Shown piece after piece: positions 33,052 to 42,158 of a DNA stretch of 64,000 nt; the stretch's first letter is position 1; every line of letters starts with the position of its first letter. Below the pieces are notes generated by a model. The model was not told where the DNA came from, searched no databases, and worked only from the letters and a program-made list of their open reading frames with translations. The stretch comes from Plenodomus lindquistii (taxonomy: Eukaryota; Ascomycota; Dothideomycetes; Pleosporales; Leptosphaeriaceae): positions 62,001 through 126,000 of the forward strand of contig JANUWI010000012.1 of NCBI GenBank assembly GCA_025504975.1, given 5' to 3'. A program made the position numbers and the translations under genes.

Positions 33052-34690
33052 CTAATTACAGCTACCAAAGGAGCCATTGCATCCTGCGCCGCAGTGGTCA
33101 GAAGTGGTACCACACCATCCATACTGGCTGCAGCAAGTTCCGAAAGACGACCCAGCACAAGTTCCCTTGCCTGTGCCACACGTGCCATCCGTGGAGACAG
33201 AGACAGCGGGCGTGCTGGGCGCGGGGGCAGGAGCGGGGGAGCTACCACCACTGCAAGTACCAGATGAAGCATTGCAGCCAGTGCCGCAATGATCGGTGGA
33301 GCTTCCGCACCATCCGTATCTACAAGGTTGTGGTCAGCTTATACGTCGTGAAGGAAGAGCAAGGAAGAGCGACTTACTGCGAGCAACAATTTCCAAATGA
33401 TGAGCCAAGGCATGTGGCGCCACCTTGGACACCACAGGTACCATCGGTGGAGACTTGGCCGCCAGTCGTAGGAGGGTTGGTGGTTGGGGGAGGGGTAGTG
33501 GAACCGCCATCGGATGAGGTGCGGTACCAGTTTTCCTCTGGCTCGCCCATGCACTCTCCCATAGTCACGCCGCGGTAACCCTTAGATTGGAGATATTCCA
33601 GCATGTATCCGGTCAGTGACAGGGCGGTTGCCTCATGGATGTCGTGAGCAATGGCAAGGCGGTCGCCAGACTGGGGTCCACCTTCAGTGGCATCGAGGAT
33701 CCTCTTGAAGTTATCCTTGGCAACCTGAATGTTGGAGAGCTGGTTGTAGTCGTCGGTGTCCAAGTCAAAGTATGAGACGACGTAGCCAAGGTTCTTCATG
33801 ACGGTCTGGCAAGCGGCATTGCAGGACGAGTAAGGTGGGCGCATGTAAGTGGGGTACTTTCCGATGATGTTTCGAATCGCCATTTCGTTCTTCACCATTT
33901 GATCATAACGCTGAGCGTCAGTAATGATACTCAGATCCTGATGCGACCAGGTATGAGAAGCAACCTGGTGACCCTCGGCAACCATGCGCTTGATCACGTC
34001 GGACCAGCTTGCGGTGGTATCGATGGCTCCCTTGCCAATGTTGATACCGGTGATGAAGAAAGTGGCCTTGAAGCCGTACTGGGCAAATTGATCCAAAACT
34101 TGGCCGGTGTATATGTATGGGCTAAGGGTGTCTGTCAGTACACGATACAGGCTGTATCTCACGAAGGGAACGAGACACACCCATCGTCATAAGTAATGGC
34201 AACAGTGCCAGGTGTCTGGCATGTGTAGATTCCGGCGCCACCGTATGCAACATTGCCCTTCTGGGGTCGAGCATCATTGCGAGTGCTCGCTCCGCCTGGA
34301 GTCTTGTTGGCATCGCAGCCTGGACCGAAGTCGATCAAGCAATCGGGTGCAGAGCAGTGATCCTTGGTGGTTCCACAGTAACCCTGAGATGATGTCAATA
34401 ACACTCTGAAAGAGAAGTCGACGTTGACATACGGCACCAGAGCAGCAATAGCCTGCAGCGCAAGAGGCGCCGCCAAAGTCGGGACCGCAACGTCCATTTT
34501 GACCACCCTGACGAGTCTCCAACAGACCACGCTTTGGTTCAGGAGCGTGTCGAACGACACGTGCTGTAGTCGGCGCCTTGAAGTCCAAGTCTCTGGGAAG
34601 ACCAAAGAGTTTAGGCGCTCCCGGAATGCCTCCGTGAGCGACTACAAGCGGTGCCACCAAAGAGGCGGACACTATGTCGGAGAATCTCAT
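33052..34690 (-). CDS. Chitin deacetylase (CE4) with three CBM18 chitin-binding modules
   Basis: Minus-strand exons 34690-34433, 34383-34181, 34121-33378 and 33319-33052 give 490 residues. A signal peptide (MRFSDIVSASLVAPLVVAHG) is followed by a CBM18-like cysteine module (CGPDFGGASCAAGYCCSG) split by intron 1. The NodB domain has all five motifs: TYDDG (about 150), HTWSH (about 210, metal histidines), RPPYSSCN, DTDDY, and AIAHDIHE. A Thr/Pro linker leads to two more CBM18 modules at about 380-418 and 447-490 (GTCG..., NCCSQYGWCG, TCCSQYGWCG), which end the protein. The enzyme removes acetyl groups from chitin in the wall, giving chitosan, often linked to hiding chitin from hosts. Exon 4 lacks an ATG but its frame is exact. 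Confidence 0.93.
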
Positions 34691-34800
34691 GGTGAGTATC
34701 ATGTAGAATTAATAATAAGAACGAATGACAGCTACCCTAAAAAAAGCAAAGCGAGAGACTGGTAGTGAGTGAAGATAATTCTAGACGGACGCTGCGATTA

Positions 34801-34806
34801 CTTATA
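34801..34806 (-). promoter_or_regulatory. TATA box of the chitin deacetylase gene
   Basis: TATAAG on the minus strand, 111 bases before the ATG at 34690. Confidence 0.45.
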
Positions 34807-36655
34807 CGGCAGCACTGCGGATTCAAAGAAAATGTCACCTTGAGGGAGAGTGGGCATCCACTAGTCTATCGAGCTTTCCACCAGCCAAGAGCATAGTCTG
34901 ACAATGCGTGGCAGAAATACGAAAGGACGACGGGGTCGCACTGATACAGGAAGCGGGTCAATTCCTTTTGCACACAGCGTACATGACCTACTCAGACCAC
35001 CTTGATGAGGATTGGGCAATCCCTCCGAACACGGTTTTACATTTACCTTATCGCGGTAATTGTTTTCCAAACGCAATCAAATCCGAGGATAGGGGTGTTG
35101 CAATCTTGCGGTAAAGCTTGAGGGTTTATCAGAGACATGTGCCAATGCTGCTAACATTGCCCAGATATCTAGTGGCGCGGCGGACTAAAAATACCCATGC
35201 CGCCCGCCCAAACCGACACAGTACCTCTCGCCTATTCCCGCTTCAAGTCGAATCGCGTCAGATGCAGGGCTGATATTTTCGCTCGTCATCAATCTCGGGT
35301 TTTGGATGCGCCTTCGAGCACGTGGTGCACTCTCGTTCGTGAGAAGATCTGCTGACTCGAAGCTGAAATGCGAAGTGCCGAAGATCATGCATGGCGAGCT
35401 GGTGTCACAAGGGCTGCGAAATCCCTCGATTTCCGATACCATCAACTCAATTTGTTCGGACGTCCAATATTGCTTCTCCCACCTCGCTCTAACACATCGA
35501 TATTGGGTTAACGGTCCAATATGCCAGCTAACGCATGAGCAAGTAGAAAACGTTGCCAACATTGCGCCCAGCCCGGGACTAAGTCGATAGATTCAACGGT
35601 ACGAGGTGAAGATGCCGCTAACGACACACATAGCGAAACTTTGTGTAGGATGCATCCGAACGTTCGCATCTCAGGTTGCGCCTCTTCCATGGACCTTAAA
35701 GCTTATGCGGACGCTGCAAACGCCGTTGTGTTATCACAGGCTAGGCCGACACTTACGTCATAATGCATGCGAACACCGTTGGACCAATATCGACGCGCGA
35801 TGAGTGTCGCCTTGTGCTCCTAGGTTCAAGCTGAAGACATCCACGACGAGGAGAAACACCTTGATGAAGAGTCCCTGCGTGACCGAGGCTTGATCACCAA
35901 ACTTCGACACGGCCAACGAGCCTGAAGAAAGCAAGACGTAGCATTTAGCACACGCCAATATCAATCCGGCAAACGGACAGAGCACATCGACAAAGTTCTC
36001 AACGAGGGGAATAGCTCGGATGATCGTGGCCATTGTGGTAGCCGGAATGAACAACTCTCCACCGATCCGAAAAAGAGCCCATGCATTCACTGCAACAGCC
36101 ATACCCCAGCCATTCCCCACAGTGGAAGTGTACAGAATTTTGGCTGCGTCTGCAACGCGTTCTTGGGATTGCACGCGAAGAGTAGCGCCCAATCCCAATA
36201 AACATGAGGAGACGGGTAGCGGTGATTGCGTGATTGCGCATATGTATGGGAATTATGTCGCGGAGTTTGTCAAAAACATAGGGCTCTTCGTTGGTGGTGT
36301 TCAGTGAATGTGAGCAGGGTTGAGCTGTCGCAAAGGCCAGCGCCAGGGGGACGCATCTGCACCATCATTGACCTGGCCTTGTTCATTGGCACATGATGGA
36401 CATGAAGCCCGGCTTCACTAGAACGCACCTTGATGCTGCCATGGTCTGTTCGATAGATTAATGTCGCAAAGTTGATAGTATCGTAGTCCCTGCCGGTAAG
36501 CATGCTTGCTTCCACTACTGGACATCAGATTCAGGATCCACGATTCAGACGATGGGCTTTGACGTACCCTCCTTTTTTTGCACAGCCGAGCCGTTGAGTC
36601 TGAAGATCGTCATTGTGATCAAACGTTCAGAGATGCAAGGTGTGAAGATCTGACC
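34807..36655. other. Intergenic region with one possible small membrane-protein frame
   Basis: The only frame of note is on the minus strand at 35758-36198 (146 residues). It has hydrophobic stretches (GMAVAVNAWALF, FVDVLCPFAGLILACAKCYVLL, LFIKVFLLVVDVF) that could be membrane helices. A neighbouring frame at 35999-36241 overlaps it. I could not define introns, and the family is not recognised. It may be a real small gene or a remnant. The rest shows nothing. Confidence 0.35.
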
Positions 36656-38539
36656 TCAGAATCCTCCACCCCCGCCTCCACTCCCGCCTCCGCCCCCGCT
36701 GCTATCCCCGCCTCCGCCGGAATCCCCTGCACTGACGTGGGCTATTCCGCCCCCATGTCCCGCCCCGCCATCACTAGATGTTGCCAGACCTGAAATCGAG
36801 AACGCAATGCTGCTAGCATTCCCCAAAGCGCTCGTGGCCAGTGAATTAGTGATCAGGTGTGCCTTGACTCTGGTACCATATGTTTGCACCTCTGCACCTT
36901 TTCCACCCGAGTCTTCTGCTCTCCAGTAGCTCATCACTCCCAGATCACACTTCCTCGCAGCTTCCTCGCTCGCGAGAAAGTCTTTCGTATGGACTATCTT
37001 CTCTTCCCGAAGCGTGTGCTTTTCCCAGTCTTTCAGAATCTGCAGCGTTGCGACCACAAGGCTCGGGTCGACTGTTGGCGACCTTATGTACAGCGCTTCA
37101 TCTGGCAAGTTGACCAGCGAGAGATCGCATGTTGGCATGATCGATGCGCTGAACTGCCCGTCCGAAATAGACGTGCGACATGTGCCGCATAGGTCGTGGC
37201 GCGCACAGGTTCTGCATCTCCATCGGAGGCCTCGAATAGGCTGTTCCTGGCAGCCGTCGCACTTGACTCCAACATGTATCTCGTTATGGTCCGCGTACCC
37301 GTCCCAAAAAGTGTGGTCTGCAACAATCCGACCGTACAACGGATCTGGTATGTTTCCTGCTGCAACAAACAGCGCATGGCGGATCGTGTCATATCGTGAC
37401 CCTCCGATGGTGCTGACTTTTGAGCTGCTCACCCACATATAGGCACGTCCATCGGGCCCGATGAAGCGGAGAGAGTCGTAGTTCGAGGCATGAATATATG
37501 TGGTGAGAATTTCTTCCGCCTTTCCGTGGGAGAGAACCTCGGCCTTGCGCAACCGTGTCTTTGCGTCCAGCTTCAGTTCGTATGTCCAAACATTAGTGGT
37601 ATCCTTGGCTGCAATTTCAGACGGTGCAACTGGACCACTCATACTCCAAGTGAGCTTTGGACTACGAAAACTACCGCCTTTATTTTTGAACCGAAATGTG
37701 AACGATGGTGCTATAGGATTATAGGCGTAGTCTACAGGGCGAGCTGTCCGCCAAGAACATGTTTCTGGGGTGTCCAACCAAGTCCAACCAGATGGAATCC
37801 TAGCACCTTGAAAAGCGTACAATGTCGATACGATAGGGGGTGCCAACCATTGTGGCGGATATGGTACCTGCCGATGCTGTTCGAGGTACGATGCTAAGCT
37901 TGCTGGATCCATTGAGAAATGTTTTTTCTGGCCTGTTGACCCGTACTGCAGGGCGGATAATGTGGGACTTTGGCTGGGAGGGTGTTGCTTGAACGAAATA
38001 GGATGCGTCACCACTTCCGGTAGTGAACTTGGAATTGCCCTAGGTAGTGGTAGTACAAGTGGCTCTGAATTCCAGGCTGGAGTAGGATGAGACAGACTCT
38101 GGGCATGAGGTCGCAACTGGTGGGCAGAGCGCTGATGTATGAGAGGTGCTGATTGTTGGGGACTCAAATGTGCCATACTCACAGGACGCTGATGCTCAAA
38201 GCTCAGCGCACTGCTCGATTTGCGTCGCGCATCGGCAACCTCTAGTCGCTGGAGCCTGTGCGCAAACAATTCGTCTTGTCTCAATTGTTCACCTGGGGTC
38301 ACTGTCGGCGGCGCAGGAGGCAACGGCGCAGGCAGCTCTGCAATAAAGGGCACCGGGGAGGTTGTGGCCATGTACGGCTGACTGTATCCCACTTGACCAT
38401 AGTACCCAAAGTGAGGGTCAGACGATGACGGCGGCTGTGCCACCTGTGGGTAGTGGGCACCAGGCTGCTGTATCTGAGGTTGCTGATTTGACTGAGCCGA
38501 CCAGGCAGGCCTGGCCTGATGAGGGCCTGAAAAAATCAT
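36656..38539 (-). CDS. ZZ-type zinc-finger protein with glycine-rich C-terminus
   Basis: An open frame of 627 residues from the first ATG at 38539. The N-terminal 230 residues are Gln/Pro/Ser-rich and probably disordered. A middle globular part (WTWLDTPETCSWRTARPVDY, RFIGPDGRAYMW) precedes a ZZ finger at about 423-455: VGVKCDGC, then RWRCRTCARHDLCGTC, the usual zinc-binding pattern of ZZ domains that bind histone tails or other short peptides. The end is a Gly/Ser run. The start is uncertain: the frame stays open 60 bases further without an ATG, and the T-rich sequence ending in CAG just inside could be a splice acceptor for a missed first exon. Confidence 0.72.
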   Translation of the reverse strand: MIFSGPHQARPAWSAQSNQQPQIQQPGAHYPQVAQPPSSSDPHFGYYGQVGYSQPYMATTSPVPFIAELPAPLPPAPPTVTPGEQLRQDELFAHRLQRLEVADARRKSSSALSFEHQRPVSMAHLSPQQSAPLIHQRSAHQLRPHAQSLSHPTPAWNSEPLVLPLPRAIPSSLPEVVTHPISFKQHPPSQSPTLSALQYGSTGQKKHFSMDPASLASYLEQHRQVPYPPQWLAPPIVSTLYAFQGARIPSGWTWLDTPETCSWRTARPVDYAYNPIAPSFTFRFKNKGGSFRSPKLTWSMSGPVAPSEIAAKDTTNVWTYELKLDAKTRLRKAEVLSHGKAEEILTTYIHASNYDSLRFIGPDGRAYMWVSSSKVSTIGGSRYDTIRHALFVAAGNIPDPLYGRIVADHTFWDGYADHNEIHVGVKCDGCQEQPIRGLRWRCRTCARHDLCGTCRTSISDGQFSASIMPTCDLSLVNLPDEALYIRSPTVDPSLVVATLQILKDWEKHTLREEKIVHTKDFLASEEAARKCDLGVMSYWRAEDSGGKGAEVQTYGTRVKAHLITNSLATSALGNASSIAFSISGLATSSDGGAGHGGGIAHVSAGDSGGGGDSSGGGGGSGGGGGGF

Positions 38540-39430
38540 GTTGGGGAGCAGGAAGGCGATGTTGCGAAAGTTGCCTCTGCTGAACAGTGGCGTTGACAAA
38601 GCTCCGCCAGATTCCCGCAGAGCAAAACTCGTGCGATCACCGCGTCAGTATCATGATGCGTGGCGTAAGGCGTGTCTCAAGTAGAATTGTCAATGCAAGA
38701 TTTTGCGGCGCAGTCGCGAGGAGGCAGTCGTCTCCATGCGCGATAGTGTTTGTCGCAGAGGGGTCTGGGCTCTGGGGAGGGGGGTTGCTTGCTTTGCCGC
38801 CTTCCACTCATAAGCGCCGGACGCCTGAAAGATCGCCGTGACACGACTGTGACTGCCATCCATCAAGCATCAGCCACAAATGGTGGATGCTATATCGTGA
38901 TTGGCCACAGCTTCTTTGGCGATCTTTGACCTGGAGAGGGTTGCAGGTGGTTTGGTGAATCGATCACGTGGACTGAATGCGTCGCGCCCAATGCCGTGTC
39001 GTCCAACAATTCGTCAACGCCCTCCCTCATGACTTCCATGGCCGCCACCGAGCGCGATACGATGGTCTCATGGATTTTGGGGCGCTCACAAGGTGAATGA
39101 GATGCAGTCCAATGCATGCGTCCACGGCTCGCTCAGCATGGGTGGAGCTTTCCCCAGACGCGTGGGTGATGACTCAGCCAATCATAGCGTCCGCTAACTA
39201 CCTAGGGCTCATCCGCAACTTTTCTCCACCAGGAAGAGCGGTCTGAACCTCGTCCAGTCATGTTTTGCAAACCATTCAGGCATCGCTCCGCCTTCTTTCA
39301 CACGCCTTTCGAGCACGTGAGGTGAGCTCCACGATCACACCCGTGGACTGTTGTCGATTGGCGATGACATCGTTTGACCCTCGGTACTGGAGAGAGCCGA
39401 CCTTGCCGAGACAGTGTTCCTATCACAAAT
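38540..39430. other. Shared promoter region of two divergent genes
   Basis: The ZZ protein gene leaves to the left and the Zn2Cys6 regulator to the right. CACGTG E-box-like sites occur at 38965-38970 and near 39314. No coding sequence is supported in between. Confidence 0.45.
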
Positions 39431-41549
39431 ATGCCACCCAAACGTACTTGGTCGCAAGCCAACGGGCAGACCTATTCTGAATCGCCGTCTGCAAAGACGC
39501 AAGCCATAGAATTGAACCCAGATGGATCGGCGCCGGCGATATCGCGAAAGGTCAAGGCTTGCGCATCATGTCGAAAACAAAAGGCAAGCTGCCATTCACC
39601 ATCGACCGAGCCCTATTGACGACTGACCTTATAGTAGATCAAGTGTTTGATGGATGAAAACGGCCCACCTTGCAAGAGGTGTTCAGAGCGAAACTTGTCC
39701 TGCGTACTGAACAAAAGCCTGCAGACGTTGATAGAGGAACGGTCACAGTACTTGCATCGCGCCGACCATAGTGCGTTACCCGCTGACAAATGAGATCAGA
39801 TGGAAAGACGATATGATTGAAGACATTAGCCGTATGCATTCTTCGCTACAGCTGACACTGGCAAAGCTCTCCCTTCCATGCCTTCCACCATTGCAATCTA
39901 GCACGCCAATGGAGCCAGGTTATCAACAACAGTACGAGTCACCAGACCGCATTGAGGAAGCACCATCTTGCGACAACTCACCACGCTTGACACCGCGAGA
40001 AGAGGGGCTTTCCCACGCGCCAATTGACTCTCTTTACCAGATCACACGTCTCAGCGCCCTTCGCTCCGACACGTCCCCTGACGAGAGAACAAGTCCGTCG
40101 ATTAAGAGACAAAACACACAATCTACGAGCGACTTCATTTCCCGGGGCTTGATCAGCATGACCGAGGCAGAGCGATTGTTTGGTCTCTTCATCAACCGAA
40201 TTGATCACTTCTTGTACACCATTGGGTCTGGCGGATATCGCAGACTGAGCGATCTGCGACGTGGCTCTGCCATACTGACCGCATGCATACTTACAGTAGC
40301 AGCACTTCACGACCCTGATAGCAACCATGTATACAGTGTCTGCAATCGCGAATTTCGTCGACTCATGTCCGCGTCAATGTTTGACCGCCATATGGACCAG
40401 GACAGCATGCGTGCAATGTGCATTGCCGCCTACTGGCTTCATGATCTATCTTGGATGATCAGTGGGTACGCTATACGGCGAGCCATGGAGCTCAACTTGA
40501 GCAGCAATTACCATCGAGTCTTGAAGAGTAACAACGAAGATGCAATGAACAATCTACGCATTTGGTGGGTCCTGTACATGTGTGATCGGCATCTCTCAAT
40601 CTTGTACGGACGACCTTCCATTATGCGAGACGATGTATCGATTGCTGGATGGGAAAAGCTCATCACCAAGCCCATTTTCACGGAATCGGACAAGAGATTA
40701 ACGAGTCAAATGGTGTTGCTGATCATCATGGGCAACGTTCGGGATCTATTCGGGCCCGACAATGGTGAACCAATACCAGAGGCATTTGCGCCCAAATTGA
40801 TGGCATTTAGTCTGCAACTAGATCACTGGATAGGCTTCTGGTCGACGGAACTACTCAGTAAGTCGTGGCGCGATCAGCTCAATGTCAAAATGTTAACAAA
40901 AGTAGGGCAGCATGAATGCCTTGGTGAGTTTCCGACCAGGGCCGCGAACCTGCACCACCACATCGCGAAGCTACACTTACATTCGCACGTCTTTCGTGGT
41001 ATGAAAGGAAATGTGATACCCCCGCACTTCGCGGACAGCGCTGCAGCCGCGGTAGAAGCCGCAGTGTCGACCGTCGACGTGGTGCTCAACGATCCGCACG
41101 TTCGTAATGCATTAGCCGGGATTCCGCATTATATCCACTCGATGATCGCGTTTGCTTGCGTGTTTCTACTCAAAGTTGCCAAACAGTATTCCGGGCGCTA
41201 TGTCGAAGATGCTGTCGTGTTCGACTTGACCACGCGGGCAGTAGAGCAGTTTCGCGCTACCCCTGTGGGCAAATGGCATCTCGCTCACATGATAGCGGAG
41301 GGTCTGGAAAAGATGATCAATCAAGCAATGATGACACCAGAAAGTCTTCAACTGAGCGACCGCCAAGATAATGTCGTTCGGAACGATCCATCCCACCAGT
41401 GTGCAGACTCCATGCCGATGGCTCAACTAGATGGACCTTTCGACGATGCTTTGTTCAATACCACCTTTGGTGAAACGTTCGGTACTTCGTCGTTCCTCAA
41501 TTTCGATACAGGGACCTTGGACCTAGACTTCACCGGCTTTGGCTTCTAG
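39431..41549 (+). CDS. Zn2Cys6 transcription factor with fungal regulatory domain
   Basis: Exons 39431-39583, 39638-39747 and 39800-41549 give 670 residues. The binuclear zinc cluster (about 44-72) is CASC-RKQKIKC-LMDENGPPC-KRC-SERNLSC, with spacing CX2CX6CX8CX2CX6C, and it binds DNA. It is made by joining exons 1 and 2 across an intron that starts with GC (AAG followed by GCAAGC) and ends in TAG; no GT donor gives a cluster. A short helical linker (QWKDDMIEDISRMHSSLQ) spans the second intron. The middle homology region (about 200-520) is the standard Fungal_trans domain. The last 45 residues are Asp/Phe-rich (DDALFNTTFGETF, LDLDFTGFGF), a likely activation domain. Targets are unknown. Confidence 0.9.
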
Positions 41550-42158
41550 GCGCGTGCGGCCGTCAGCCAAGATGTGAGAGGCACCTTGCTCGAACTTGGT
41601 CTCCGCCCATCTTACGTTGAGAATTACAGTTCGATCTTCGCCACGTGGTTTGATAGAACTGTCTATCAATACGGACATTGAAGGCCACATGAGTGGAGGC
41701 GCGCGCGTAGAGAGAGCAAGCCGAAGCGAGTGGCGCCGGCTTGGCGTCGCCATTCCATGAGGGGTCATGGAATGAATGCCTGAGGCATTACAATACACGA
41801 TACGGGCCCAATCGCAGCTGATCGTCAATATTGTGGCTGCCTCGAGCTGACAGCTTGGCGGTGGCTGAGTACTGGTTCCCTTCTGCGAAACCTTTAGACT
41901 CGCCTACCCATGCCCGCCATCTCTTAGGAATCCAGGAACAGCATGTAGGTGGGAGTTCAGACTCAGCTCTTGGCGTAGTTCCGCTCGTTGCCTGGACGCG
42001 TTAAGTTCGTGCCGCCGCCCGCATAACATGGCGATGTCAGAATTCTAATGCCTCAACGTAGTCCAACGGCATCTTTCCATTTAAATAACCTGTATTATCC
42101 TCAAAGCGTTTGAGTTCAAGGATACCCAGTCCAGCTTTGAAGCACTGTCGAAGAGAGC
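41550..42158. other. Intergenic region with a strong hairpin
   Basis: A perfect inverted repeat at 41751-41774 is the only structured element. No gene is supported; the minus-strand frame at 41523-41828 overlaps the regulator's stop and has no family marks. Confidence 0.45.
41751..41774. repeat. Perfect 10-bp stem, 4-base GGGG loop hairpin
   Basis: CATTCCATGA, GGGG, TCATGGAATG. It lies 200 bases after the regulator stop codon and could form in RNA or DNA. The role is unknown. Confidence 0.6.
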
